From: Anastatus disparis
Lineage: Eukaryota; Arthropoda; Insecta; Hymenoptera; Eupelmidae
Length of the DNA: 64,000 bases
Reading direction: 5' to 3'
Assembly: GCA_017163975.1 (NCBI GenBank)
Contig: JAFFSR010000300.1
Span: 761,501-825,500 of the forward strand
Position numbers and translations under genes: made by a program. Below, piece by piece: positions 21,022 through 33,211 of the stretch (position 1 is the stretch's first letter; each line of letters opens with the position of its first letter). The notes under the pieces are model-generated. The model saw nothing but the letters and a program-made list of their open reading frames with translations, had not been told where the DNA came from and made no database searches.

Positions 21022-23093
21022 TCACAGTTTTTTTAAATAATCTAAAATGTCTTTAATAATTGTTTTCTTTTTAATAAAACTTTTCAACGTAGTTATAGTT
21101 TCTTCTTCACCCTTACTTTTGTACGTAGTTACAATGGAATCATAATCAACTCCAGCCTTTGATAATTTCTTTTGCATATTAATGCTAATAATATCTTTCA
21201 TAGGTGCAAAGGATGGCAGTAGTTTTTTACATTTTTCAGAATCTTCAATAGATAATACAACATCATTTAAGGTCTTTCTAGATTCTATGATTTGATTAAC
21301 ATTCAAAAATTTTATTGACAGTTTCTCTAGTAAATAAACATCAAATCTAGCATCATGTGCTCCATCGCATGGAAGATTAAGCAGTTCTGATGCTAATGTT
21401 GTGAGTTTATAATTGCTTGTCCTGTTTGGAATTGTATCTCTGAAAAGTGCTAATGAGTCAGAAAATCCTTCAATTATATCAGTGGATTCTTGAAGAAGAG
21501 ATAAATTCTTCAGATTAAAAATCAAGCGTGTGGAATCGAATGAGCAATTATGTGCTATAGAAACTATCTTTTTTTTAATATCTTTCAGAAACTGTAATAA
21601 ATGTAAAAAAACTGTTCGTTGAGGTAAAGTGTCTATTTCTATTCCATGTTGATATAATTTCTTGTGAATTTTAGTAAGACCATTAGCTTTTGTTGCATTA
21701 ATACTAATGTTTTGAGTTGGTGTTATAAAAGAGTTAAATATGTGTTTACCATATTTAATGCAAATTTGTAAAATATCACTTTTTAAATGTAACCCTCCTG
21801 TTTCAATATCAAAGAATACAACTGCTATATTATCACATTCCAGAGTTTCAACATCTTCAGGCAATAATTGAACACAATTAATATTATTAGAAGGAGATTG
21901 TTCGAGTAATCCCATATTACTCTTGTACGTGTCTCCTTCAACATTTTCTTTTCTAAATCTCAACTGAGATCTTTTGATTTTTAAGTCTAACCTCTTCTTT
22001 TTAAATGAAGGTTTGGAAGCATTTTCTCTTCGTTTTAAAGTTATTTTATCACATTTGTTTATATGTTTTTGTAAGTTTTTCCTGAAAGAAATGTTTGCAA
22101 CTTCTAAAGTTCGTTCAAGGTATGATAGACCAAGATTTTTTTGTGCAACAGTGGCTGCGAACCTAAAATCAGATGACTCTGATGTACAGTCGACGGTAAC
22201 ATATTCTATGATAATTCTTTTTCTGCAATTTCAAAATAACGTAATCTTACTGGATGATTCCGTTAGTTCGCTCATTTTTATAGGTTAATTTTCAAATTTT
22301 GAAAAAAGAATTATCATAGAATATATTACCGTCGACTGTACTGTAGGACAATCTTTTGGGTGCTTTGCTACACATAGAATTGTTCAAGCTCTCATTAGCT
22401 TGACAATTAGCTGCTCCAAGAAACTTGTTTGCATTTTCTGAGAGGTTGCAAAACATTCTTTCTAAATTATCTAATGTTAATGCTCGTTCTAGAGCTGTTG
22501 CTTCAGAACAGCTTTCTTTAGCTACATACTCTATGACAGGCCCTATCAATCTCTCATGTTTTTTAAATGTGTGAGAATCAAGAGCTGGTAAATCCAATAA
22601 ACTAAAATGCTTATCCAAGCTTGTATTTCCATCTCCTGCATGTATACTGCCTGCAAATATATCAATAATTCAATTTATGAATAAATAATATATTAAATAT
22701 TAATTTTCATTTATTTGTGTACAAACCTAAAATAGCTTTGGTATTTATTGTAAACATTTTTCCATTACTAACTGGGTTTACGTACTGTTCTCCTGTGTTA
22801 ATAGTGTTCATTTGCAAGCAATTACGACATCTTATATGAAATGTAGAAGCAAGACCAGTTAAATTTTCTTTTTCAATATTTTGCAAAAGTAATGGTTCCT
22901 TACAATCAGAACAGTACATTCTCTGTGACATGTACTCTAAGTCGATAATTCTGTTTCCTTTAACACAAAACTCTGTACTTGTATTTTCAACTTCCTTTTT
23001 AACACATTTTGCACGATTTTTTCCAGTTTTCACTCTTTGTAACATTGCATCATACAATTTCTTTTTAACAAATTTTCCTTTCCATCTATACAT
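21022..23093 (-). pseudogene. Mutator-like domain fused to DEDDh 3'-5' exonuclease, disrupted by a MITE
   Basis: Model: exon 23093-22727, a GT-AG intron 22726-22651 (76 nt) and exon 22650-21022, interrupted at 22187-22338 by a MITE. ATG at 23093 gives MYRWKGKF. Exon 1 carries a Cys-rich Mutator-like block (MYCSDCKEPLLL, IRCRNC, then INTKAILG). Exon 2 continues it (LPALDSHTFKKHE, KESC, ANCQANESLNNS) and leads into a basic segment. The C-terminal part (21963-21022) is a DEDDh exonuclease: FDIETGG (Exo I, Asp and Glu), NCSFDSTRL (Exo II Asp), and GAHDARFD (Exo III His and Asp), all retained. Skipping the MITE and one TA restores continuity across the site. The insertion is 154 nt in total, so it shifts the frame. 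Likely role is nucleic-acid processing linked to transposition, which is inference. Confidence 0.75.
22187..22338. mobile_element. 152-bp TA-flanked MITE in the exonuclease gene
   Basis: Termini are CAGTCGACGGTAA...TTACCGTCGACTG with about 35-bp inverted arms (TATTCTATGATAATTCTTTT). TA lies at 22185-22186 and 22339-22340. This matches Tc1/mariner-type non-autonomous elements. A second copy is at 23690-23841. Confidence 0.9.
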
Positions 23094-23459
23094 TTTGATG
23101 GTTTCAAGCGAATTGAGGTTATAACCGACGCTGAAACTGACGTACAGCAGTTCAAAGGCTGACAATTAAAGAAATAAAATTTGTATTGATGCGCTGTTGC
23201 CACTTTTTTAATATTTTTTTTACCATACAAAATTTTAATTAAAAAAAGTAATAATACAAAACATTTATTTTCAATTAATTATAATAACATTTTTTATATT
23301 TTTCAATAATATTAGAAATTAAAAATAATAAAAATAATATTTTTTTGTACACATTGATTTTGTTATTTTAGATTGTCAACACTGCTTTTATCTTATGTTA
23401 AAGTATAGGACCCTTCCCTTTACCCCCTGCATCTCTCTAAAGGTCCTGAACCTCCTTAA

Positions 23460-23689
23460 GTAAATATACAAAATGAAATTTACTATAATCACATAAAACT
23501 GTAAAAAACATTTGCTCTTTTTCTTTATATAGGCATTGCGACAACATGTCACAGCCCGTCTAGAAAAGGTTGCTTTGTTTATTACTATATTCTGTAAAAT
23601 AAATGAATAACGTCGCACAGCGCCTCCTATTCGTCTGCTTTTGATTTTTTTTAAGTAACATATTTAATTCTAAATAAAAGTATGAAGTA
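23460..23689. other. Spacer
   Basis: No gene recognised. A 76-codon frame on the minus strand has no family features. Confidence 0.4.
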
Positions 23690-23841
23690 CACTCGACGGT
23701 AACATATTCTGTGATAATTCTTTTTACAACATTTAAAAATTAACCAATAAAAATGAGCGGATTAACGGAATCATCCAGTGAGATCACATTATTTTAAAAT
23801 CACTGAAAAAGAAGTATCATAGAATATTTTTTTGTCGACTT
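23690..23841. mobile_element. Second copy of the CAGTCGACGG MITE
   Basis: It begins CACTCGACGGTAAC, ends TTGTCGACTT, is bordered by TA on both sides, and is the same length as the copy at 22187-22338 with a similar core (CATCCAGT, GAGCGGATTAACGGAATC). It is more worn at its right terminus. Confidence 0.8.
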
Positions 23842-23955
23842 TACGTACACTTTATAAACTTTTTAATATTTTTTCATAAAAATTGTGTCAATAATAAATA
23901 ATATTTAAAGTTAATACATTTAAAGATTGATATATTTAAAGATTGGTGAAAGGTA

Positions 23956-24163
23956 AACTCAACATTAAATCGCGTGAAATGTTTTTAGAATCCGCCGATG
24001 AGAGTAACCGAAACAATGAAATCATCCAATAGCATTGTACAATTTCAAAATGTTCGACGCGATTTAATATATCCGTCTAAGTATACAACTTTTTTTGCGT
24101 TTCGGATGCTCTCATTGGAAGATTCTAAAAACATTCTACGCGATTTAATTTCTGTTGAGAGTT
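23956..24163. mobile_element. Palindromic MITE, about 208 bp
   Basis: Arms begin AACTCAACATTAAATCGCGT and pair with a right arm ending GCGATTTAATTTCTGTTGAG then AGTT, with ATGTTTTTAGAATC and ATGAGAG shared further in. The flanks read TA on the left and TA on the right. The open frame across it is spurious. Confidence 0.75.
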
Positions 24164-24181
24164 TAATTTTTTTTCCATTAA

Positions 24182-24903
24182 GGTGGTTCTTCCATGCAGG
24201 TCCGCATGTTGCGGACGCTTAGCCGGGGGGCCCCACTAAATGCATAAATTCTTAGTATTATTAATAAAAAATTCATTCTAAACACTTTATTAATAAATAT
24301 TAAGTAAATTTATGCAATATTTTTAAATAATACTAAAATAATACGTAATTTTATAAAATTTGATTACTTATACGTTCCTGAACATATTGGAATTCCGGCA
24401 ACGTTGTGAATTTCGGTTTGTTATATTATTATTTGTTACATATGGTTAGACTCATTATAACCTAAGTAAAATGTCACATTTTCGAAAAAAACGAGATGCA
24501 TGTTTACACTTTTATTCCATAGCGTTGTCAAATATTACAAAATCATAATTTAAATTATTTTTTTCAATTTTTTTTTCTTTAATATTTAATATTTTTTTAG
24601 ATGATCCATCAACCTACTACTTTTTTTATATGTTCTAAATTTATGAATTCTGCAGAATTCAATAAATAGTTTTTTTATTAATATTTGTTCATTTGAAATG
24701 ATAAAAATATTAAGTTTAAACATGAAATTAAAGGTTAGAATACAAAATTATATCATAAAACACTCAATTTCAAAATCATTATTTTCTATTATTTCATCGA
24801 TAACTAAGTCCGAAATTTAATAGATATAAAAATATAGGTTTTATCTACGACCTCCTAAATTTTGATAATATTTTGTTCATTTATGTCTCATGGAAGAACC
24901 ACT
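24182..24903. mobile_element. TTAA-flanked element, 15-bp termini (family E)
   Basis: GGTGGTTCTTCCATG starts right after TTAA at 24178-24181 and its near-complement CATGGAAGAACCACT ends just before TTAA at 24904-24907. Inside the left end is a GC-rich hairpin (GTCCGCATGTTGCGGAC at 24200-24216) followed by a C/G run. The rest is AT-rich without coding potential. Confidence 0.7.
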
Positions 24904-24907
24904 TTAA

Positions 24908-25792
24908 ATTGTCCCGTTCGCCAATGCCGCCCTCCTGAAAGTTTCCCCCCTAGGCTGCAGCCTAGATGTAAATCCGTCCCTGATTAATCATTATAAATAC
25001 TATCTTAAAATTAAACCAGTAGAAGCTGAGCTATAGACTACCAAAGTTTTAAAAATTCGCATTTTTTCAAACTCTGTGATTTTTTTCTGCCGATTCAGTG
25101 CATTTTAGCAATATGTTCATAAAAACCTTTTTTTCTCAAAATAACCTAAAAAATTTTTTTTTTTTGAAAAAACGCATTTTTATAATTTGTTTATAAAAAT
25201 AGTTAATAATTATTAAATTCGCCATTTTCAGACTTTCTACCCGAAAAATTCGGATTCAGCAGGTCAAAATTCATAAAAAAATCTGGGTAGAATCGAGGAC
25301 CTCAATCGGCCGCGACTTATGTAGTTTTCCTCTGGACTATAATCGCAAATTGAATCATCTATCTGGTGATTGTTTTGAAGAGAGAGACAGAAAGCGTATT
25401 GATCGTATTGAGATTGATTTTATAAATTATGAAATCAAACAGAATAAATAATGGAAAGATCTACAAATGAAAAGCTCCTAAAAATTAGCTTGGAAAGGAA
25501 TTAGCGCACTAACTCCACTGAGATTTGAGTTGGTAAATTTAATAATTTAAAATCATCCGAATGAAATAATTTAACGTAAAGTATTTGAATCTAAATTAGT
25601 GAAAAATATAAACTTTTAATACAAAGTATCGCAAAGGAACGAACAGATTCAAATCACAACAGACATTGATTTAAAATATATGATTCAATCATTCAAATAA
25701 AAAGATTAAATTTTATGAAAACTTAGTTAAATATCTGTGTATTTTAAAACAATTGTTGCTCGGCGGACAGCGTAATTTTGAATAAAAGAAAA
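24908..25792. other. Spacer with repeat fragments
   Basis: A GC-richer fragment at about 24915-24985 (GGCTGCAGCC palindrome inside) has the look of a dispersed repeat end, and 25040-25340 is a poly-T-interrupted low-complexity stretch. No coding frame, RNA gene or terminal repeat could be assigned. Confidence 0.4.
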
Positions 25793-25797
25793 TCACT

Positions 25798-26694
25798 GTT
25801 GCGTCGCAACACAAATCATATCAAAAATCAAAAGCAATCATGAGCGGCAGCACTTTACAGTCGCCTGTTCCCACCTTTCTTATGTCAGCTCATGGACAAA
25901 AGGGGGGAGAGAACAGGGAGACTTCTTCAAGTGCCGCGGAAAATTAGTTAGTATCAAGCGTGACATCGCCTCGAGAGGTCTATTCTCTCTCGATAACACT
26001 TAATTACATTTTTTTTTCTCTTTTCTCCAAAGCGATCAGAAGCTTTGTTTAGCGGATATAGTTCCTGCTAAACAACGAACGGCTCGTTGCGAATCAACGC
26101 ATCACCTTCGTCAAAGCCGCAGCTATACAAATCATTGCATTTCTGTTCTATCTCTTTCTTTGCGTGCGTGCGTGCGAATAAAGTTAAACGTTGCGTTAAA
26201 TAGTGTGTAATTTTATAGGTCAATAAATCAAGGGTTTTTTATGCCGAATGGCTTTTCCCTTTACATCAGTGTTTTTATTGAGTGAATCATTTCTTTAATA
26301 TAATAAAATTGCAAGTTCAGAATAAAGAATCAACTAGAACAAAAGCAAATACAACCGCAAGGTTAGTTGCATTTGACTCACTAAATCCTTTTTCTTTCTT
26401 TAATAAAGTGGTAGTTTTCTTAGTAAAGTTTTGCAATAAAGTCAGTGGTAATATCAGTAAATAAATTCAGTGTGAAAAAGTAAATTCAAAATTAATTAGT
26501 TAAAATTCAAAAGTCAAATGTAAATTCAAATTTCATTTTTTTGTGTGTCATAAAAGGATAAATTCAAATAGAATCAGTTCAATAAAAATTTCATACTCAG
26601 ACAATTCAAAGGAAAAGTAACAGGTCTTTTTCTTTCTAAAACATCCAACAAATTTAAAGAAAAAATTCGTTGGAAAAGACTACGCGTCTTTTCA
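25798..26694 (+). repeat. 5' LTR of the BEL/Pao element
   Basis: 897 bp, TGTTGCGTCGCAACAC at the start (itself a short hairpin) and CGCGTCTTTTCA at the end. It is nearly identical to 40622-41508. Short open frames within it are not genes. Confidence 0.95.
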
Positions 26695-26712
26695 TGGTAC
26701 CTCGCTGTGAGA
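26695..26712 (+). other. Probable primer-binding site of the BEL/Pao element
   Basis: TGGTACCTCGCTGTGAGA starts at the first base after the LTR and begins with TGG, as needed to pair with a tRNA 3' CCA end. The tRNA is not identified. Confidence 0.6.
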
Positions 26713-26819
26713 TCCAAAGTCACGACCCCCTGGTTTACGAAAAAGTCATAACCGCTAAAACGTTCGACGAACAAAGCGAATTCTCAGAAAGTCAAAACAC
26801 GCGCCGGCCGGCGAGCATA

Positions 26820-28523
26820 CCTGGTCAAAAAAGGTTAGCTGTAAAATATAGCTAACAAAATAGTTAAATATATAGCTGTATCGAGCTGTTTTTACAGCTA
26901 TATCGATGTGTTTTTTTGCTCTTTTTTATAGTTAAAAATGTACTTAATTTTATAGTTAATAATTTCGTTATCTACCCGGTCAAAAAAAGGTAGCTATAAA
27001 AAGTAGCTAAATGCTAAATATATAGCTGTATCGACCTGTTTTTACAGCTATATCGATGTGTTTTTTAGCTTTTTTTTAGTTAAACGTGTACCTAAATTTA
27101 CATTTAATAATTTGATTATGTGTCCGGTCGGAAAAAGGTAGCTATAAAAAATAACTAAGAAAATAGCTAACTATATAGCTGTATCAAATGTTTATACAGT
27201 TATATCTCTGCTTTTTAGCTATTTTTTTATAGTTAAAAATTTACCTAAATTTACAGTTAATAATTTGATTAGCTACCAAAAATATTAATAGCTAAATTTT
27301 CAACTAGATTTTATGACTATATATTTAAATTTTTTTAACTATATTTTATTATTTAAAGTTTATCTCAATATTTAATTAATAATTTGGTTACCAACCAAAA
27401 TTATTAATAGCCTTTAACAGCTAAAAATACAGCTGTATTCTCAGTACTTTATAGCAGTATTTTCAGCTGTATTTTCGATATTTTACAGTTGTATTTTTAG
27501 CTGTATTTTTAGTATTTTACAGCTATATTTTTCATTGGTATTTTTAGATGTATTTTCGGAAATTCACATAAAGATTATTTTATAATTTCACGGGATAATA
27601 ACTTGTTCGTTATTTTCCTTGTAAAAGAAAGTTTAAAAAATGAGGTAAACCTCATAAATGTCAGCTCTGCGATGATCGAAGAGCATTTACGATTCAGCAG
27701 GAAGTATCTTGCTCTTATATGCCCGTGTCTTCGAAATTTGTCGATGGAATCGTAAAATTCAGAGAAACGCCACCTAGCGTCGGGAAAATGAATTTACCTA
27801 TCTTTAATCATTGGTTGGTGCACCGTCGTGAGGTGGCGTTTCTTTAGATTTTACGATTCCATCGACAAATTTGGAGGATACAGGTATATAAGATCAAGAT
27901 ACTTTGTGCTAAATCGTAGAAGTTCTTCGATCTTCGGAGAGCTAATATTATGAGGTTTATCTCATATTCGAAACTTTCTTTTACAGGAAAATAACTAACA
28001 AATTATTATCCCGTGAAATTATAAAATAATCTTTATGTGAATTTCCGAAAATACAGCTAAAAATACTGCTATAAAAATATAGCTGTAAAATACAGCTAAA
28101 ATTACAGCTAAAAATACTACTGTAAAATATCGAAAATACAGCTGAAAATACTGCTATAAAATACTGAGAATACAGCTGTATATTTAACTGTTAAAAGCTA
28201 TTAATAATTTTGGTTGGTAGCCAAATTATTAAATGTAAATTTAGGTAAAAGTTTAACTAAAAAAAATAGATAAAAAACACATCGATATAGCTGTAAAAAC
28301 AGGTCGATACAGCTATATATTTAGCTATTTTTTAGCTACTTTTTATAGCTACCTTTTTTTGATCAGGTAGATAACGAAATTATTAACTATAAAATTAAGT
28401 ACATTTTTAAGTATAAAAAAGAGCTAAAAAAACACATCGATATAGTTGTAAAAACAGCTCGATACAGCTATATATTTAACTATTTTTTTACCTATATTAT
28501 ACAAATAACCTTTTTTGACCGGG
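26820..28523. mobile_element. 1.7-kb foldback built of about 150-bp tandem units
   Basis: Termini CCTGGTCAAAAAAGG and CCTTTTTTGACCGGG are bordered by TA (26818-26819, 28524-28525). The left arm contains three successive units each opening with CCGGTCAAAAAAGG-like sequence (26820, about 26975, about 27121). The right arm has two in inverse order. Both are rich in AGCT and TATAGCTGTA palindromes. The centre (27560-28020) is a long inverted repeat whose core matches the insertion at 13165-13437. No coding capacity. Confidence 0.85.
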
Positions 28524-28525
28524 TA

Positions 28526-29507
28526 GCTATAGATATACAAGCCACAAACCACCGAGCAACGCCATCCCCGACAAAGGAGAGCTTCAACATAGGGACTTCT
28601 ATGAAAATAAGATAAGTACTTTATACAATATACAAGGTAACAACATAATATTTTCTCAACTTCAAAATAATTTTTAAATTAATATTAAATTGAAAATCTC
28701 ATTTTATTCAAATCCGAAATTCATAAATCAGTTTATTTTAAAACTTTTATTGTTTTTAAAATTAGAAAACGTTTCTTTTATTTTAATTTGTTTATTGAAT
28801 TTTAAGACAATTTAACGTAAAACTTAACATTTAATTTAAAATTTTATTTTTCATTTGAAATTTCATTTTGAAAGACTTGACATTTAAGTGAAAATTTTAT
28901 TATCATTTTTGTTGGAAAAAACTTAGTTTCTAAGAAATATCATTGCATAAGTTAAAATTAAAATTGAAATTTATATTTTAATATCTCATTGCGCATTTTC
29001 TAAAGAAAATTCATCTCAGTCTAAAATGTAACTTTTAGAAAGGTACATTGTTCAAACCAAAATTTAGCATTAAAATAAAAGTTCATTTTTAGAATCTTAT
29101 ACAAATCAAAAGTCTATTACAATTCAACATTAAATTAAAATTTTGTTTATTAAATAAATTTCATACAATTTAAAAATTTTGCCTTTTAAAAATTACATTT
29201 GAGTTAGAAAGTTATTTTTCAAAAATTTGTTCTTATAAATTTAAGATTTTAACATTATAAAACTTAGTTCATAGAGTTCTTTTTTCTCTTTTGAAAATTT
29301 AACAGTGAAATAGAATTTAAAATTTTCATTCTTGCAAAGCGCAAAAGGTTCTTTGTCTTAACTGCCAACATTTCTTAGATTGAAATCACGTGCTCTCAAT
29401 GAGATGTAGAGTTGTCCTTTACGATTTTACGAAAGTAAGACGTAGCAACTTAAAATTATTTTAAGCAAATTTTTATGAAAGATTAAGTTGTGTAGCGACG
29501 GCCTCCT
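28526..29507 (+). other. BEL/Pao leader, no gene
   Basis: Continuation of the leader after the foldback: a short GC-richer piece at 28540-28610, then AT-rich low-complexity sequence with repeated AAAATTTTA-type runs. Nothing codes here. Confidence 0.5.
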
Positions 29508-29733
29508 GGGGGCTTATTCAGTGATACCGTAACGTCTAACGTCAAGCTTAACGCCGATGCGCACATGCGTAGTAATCATTTTTCAGCAAATACTATCGAA
29601 TATCGCGAACGTTATCAGAGATCATGTTTACGCAACGACGAAAATCTTCTAAACTGAAACGCTAAGTCGATTTTATCGACAAATTTTACAACCAACTTGA
29701 AGCTTGGTTGTAAATCGTACGTTAAACTGTCAA

Positions 29734-30114
29734 GAGGAGGTCGAGTATATCTGTCCTTTTCTAATCAAAGAATTAATTTTTCTACAAAAATTAATAATTG
29801 TAGCAAAAAATAAGAAGAAAGCCCCATCTCGTATAATAAAAAGCTAGATTTTCTTTTATAAGGAAAAATTATTTTTATCGATTTGTTGTGAAGAAAACTT
29901 TGAAAAACTTAAAAAATATAGATTAGGATGGACAATTCAGTTTTTCAAGGTTTTCTTAAAAACGAATCGATAAAAATAATTTTTCCTCATAAAAGAAAAT
30001 CTAGCTCTTTATTATACGAGATGGGGCTTTCTTCTTATTTTTTGCAACAATTATTAATTTTTGTAGAAAAATTAATTCTTTATTTAGAAAAGGACAGATA
30101 TACTCGACCTCCTC
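29734..30114. mobile_element. TTAA-type 381-bp foldback (family A, copy 2)
   Basis: Same termini and length as 14834-15214. The right flank is TTAA (30115-30118); the left flank reads TCAA, presumably one substitution from TTAA. The arms pair over about 170 bp. A 90-codon open frame across the right arm is accidental. Confidence 0.9.
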
Positions 30115-32497
30115 TTAAACGTTATATTATGCATGACACATGTATATACATTGACAGAAAAGATTTCTCGAAGCAAAAGAATTACTTCGATTTGATGTGA
30201 TCATTTAAATGGAAAAATAATTTCTTAGATAACTAGATGTTTTAATTAATTTTTTGCTTCACAGATTTTAAGTTATATCCAAGAGAATCGAGATATCTTT
30301 TCTATCAGCGGATGTATACCTATATATATAAATAAAGCGAACATTAATTTATTATTTTTTACATTAGTGATTACATGATAAATCGTGTATAATTTTAAAT
30401 TCAATTGGATCTGCAGGTTTTAAAGTGACTTGTATGTACTTCAATAAAAACGAACAAAAAAAAATAATATAAATATTGTTTTAAATAAACTTATCTTATC
30501 ACCAATAAAAAAAACGTTTTTTAATAAAATTATATATTAATTTAAATTTGCATTTTATATTCTATATCAACAACTATAGTTTTTCAATTGAATTGTTAAT
30601 TTTGCGGCAGAACTTAGAAATATTGATTTTCAAAATTTCATCTTTCAAAATGAAATTGTTGGCTTGGATAATGTTGAGTTAAAATAATATATAATCCTCT
30701 TTTAAAAAAACGATGGCCGGATGTTGTGAAACATTTTATACTAAGAACGTGATTGGTGGATTGAATAGAATCATATGATTGGCGAAAAACGAGATTTGAT
30801 TTAATATAATATGCTTAAATAAAATCATCGATTTAAAATTTAATAATGAAAATCATTGATAAATAATTAAATTATAATTATTGAGTTATAGTTGGATTTT
30901 TTAAATAAAATTATCAATATAAACATCGCTAACTTCCGTTTACAAAATTCTTTTGTGTGAAGATGTCGAGAGTGCGAAGTACCGCTCTATATTCACTTGT
31001 TATTGTATATTTAAAATTAGAACATTGTAACAATTCTATGCCATTTACTTCTGAATTCTTTTTTTAAAAATTGTACCATAAAATAGTTATTAAGCAATAA
31101 ATTTAGCAATAAATATTTTTTGAAAATACAGATGTTATGAACTTTTTAGCTTATAACAAGGCAAATAATTTTGTAAATTTAAAAGAGATTTAAAATATTT
31201 CGGAATATTTTAAAATAATTTATAAAAAAACCGATAAGTAATACAATTTCGATAATATAATTTAGTATATAAAATATTTCTAGATTGACAGCTTAAAATT
31301 TTTTTTTCAAAAATATAGTATAATACTTGCCTAAAATGTACTATTTTTAAAAGTTTTTTTATTTAATTTAAAAATTTAAATTGAATCACGCTTAGAATAA
31401 ACAGTTCTTCTGCAAAATAAAATAAAAAATTTTTTGTTTGAAAGAATAATATAATTACTATAATTAAGAAAATATAAATTAGAATTTTTATTTTTATTTC
31501 TATTTTAAAAATAGGAACGATATACATATCGTTAAGAATGGATTTGAACTATTTTATTTTTTATATATTTTATGGATTTCATATTGTTGAAAATATTAAT
31601 TTTTAAATAACTTCATTCATTGGTTATTAAGAATTTAGGATTCCAATATTACATATTAAAATTTTTCTGGTACTTATTTTAATTCTCATTTAAGATATAT
31701 CTTGAAAATCAAATACGTTAGATTTATATTAAGTGTATAAAAAGCTATATATTCGTAAAATAACTTTTGACTTTGTAATAGTTTACGTTATTTAAATTTT
31801 GAAATATTTAAGAAATGTCTAAAAAATAATCTAAAAGTTTACTATTTTTTAAAATAATAATAAGAAAATGAATATAGTGATAATATATCTTTTAAATGGG
31901 ATTTATTTTTCTCGAAGTTTTCCGTGTCTATAAATTCATTGATGCCGCGTAAACTGCTCTGATACATTAGTACACTGAGAGAAAATTCATGCCAATAGAG
32001 CATGTAGTCTACGCATCCAAAGTTAGTAAGTAATATCCTATGCTTTAATAACAGCGCCATCTACTCTTACGAGGTTTGTGCTATCCAAAAACTGTTTGTT
32101 TACATGCTTTAGTAGCTCCCCACTCTAATATCCTTCGATAGCTAGCGCTGTATCCTCTCATGGGACGTGAAGGAAGTAAACGTGGCTTGTCCACTATTCT
32201 TTCTTTACTGCTAACTATGGCATTCTTCTATTGCTCAAGTCGCCTCCTCTTTTGGGTGGCGACGCGAGCAAACACGGCTAGTCTATATCCAAAATCATGT
32301 TGCAAATTTCGTTAACGTATTTTCGTAGCGTGAATCTTTTATTTCTTTTCTTTTCTTTTTTTATGAAGGGAGATACGTTATAAATATAACCTGTTAAACT
32401 TTAACTTTAAATAATTAATTTTTAACTTAAAATTTAATTATTTTAAACCGCTAGAGGCAGATGAGCATGTACGATTTTACGCCAGAGATATTTCGAA

Positions 32498-32578
32498 GTA
32501 ACGTTGGTCTAGTGCGTAACGTTCACGCTTTTCCTTTTGAGTACGCGAGTTCAACTCTCGGCTAGGGTCTTTTTTTTT
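32498..32578 (+). ncRNA. tRNA-like Pol III module, left arm
   Basis: Box A-like TTGGTCTAGTGCG (32504-32516) and box B-like GAGTTCAACTC (32547-32557), with a CGAG/CTCG T-stem and 7-nt loop, are followed by a run of nine T that would terminate Pol III. The acceptor and anticodon stems do not fold as a functional tRNA. I read it as a tRNA-derived, SINE-like promoter rather than a tRNA gene. Confidence 0.5.
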
Positions 32579-33130
32579 AATTTTTTTTTTATTATTTCAA
32601 TAGTTTTTATTGCTTTTTTTATTTATATTTTTTTTATTTTCTATTTTTTTATTAATTATAAAATCTATTTTTTCACAAGTTACTTAAAATATGCTCGTTT
32701 TTTTTATTAATATTTTTAAATAAATTATTTCATATAGAAAATAATTTAAAATATTAATAAATAAATAATAGTGATATTTATACTATAGTTCAATTTTGTC
32801 TTTATAAACATATTTCAATATACAATATATATTATAACATAAATAATAATAACTCAGTTTTATTTATTTATTGTAATTTATTGTAAATTTTATAAACTAA
32901 ATTATAAATAAATTAAACTATACTATTATAAAATAAACATCACTATTATTTATTTATCAATATTTGTAATTACTACCTATAAAGAATAATTTATTTTTAA
33001 AAATTTTCATTGAAAAAACAAGCGTACTTGTGAAAAATTAAATTTTAAAATTATTAAAAAAATACAAAATCTAAAAAAAAATAAATATAAAAAGGAATAA
33101 AAAATATTAAGACAATAAAAAAAAAATTAA

Positions 33131-33211
33131 AAAAAAAGTGACCCTAGCCGAGAGTTGAACTCGCGTACTCAAAAGGAAAAGCGTGAACGTTACGCACTAG
33201 ACCAACGCTAC
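33131..33211 (-). ncRNA. tRNA-like Pol III module, right arm
   Basis: Inverted copy of the module at 32498-32578, with box B complement at about 33151-33161, box A complement at 33193-33205, and a T-run on the minus strand at 33131-33137. The two copies point toward each other across the AT-rich centre, so transcripts would converge. Confidence 0.5.

Larger units (their letters stand above)
19743..23459 (-). mobile_element. TTAA-flanked element carrying a Mutator-domain/exonuclease gene (family F)
   Basis: GGAGGTTCAGGA at 19747-19758 and its exact complement at 23444-23455 are each bordered on the outside by TTAA. The enclosed 3.7 kb holds a single gene on the minus strand. A second inverted pair, GGCAACAGCGCA at 20126-20137 and its complement at 23190-23201, lies inside and may be subterminal repeats or the ends of a nested unit. 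TTAA duplication is shared with piggyBac and Kolobok groups, but the encoded protein is not piggyBac-like. The left 1.27 kb is AT-rich without a gene. Confidence 0.55.

Noticed and set aside
29928..30200. 90-codon plus-strand frame
   Set aside because: It starts in the middle of the TTAA foldback and reads its right arm; the paralogous copy at 14834-15214 has no equivalent frame.
30119..31970. Possible gene in the 1.9-kb AT-rich stretch
   Set aside because: No frame above background, no splice-flanked GC-rich exon and no conserved motif was seen.
32498..32572. Functional tRNA gene
   Set aside because: Box A and box B are good and the T-stem forms, but acceptor and anticodon stems do not pair, and it occurs as an inverted pair inside a transposable palindrome.
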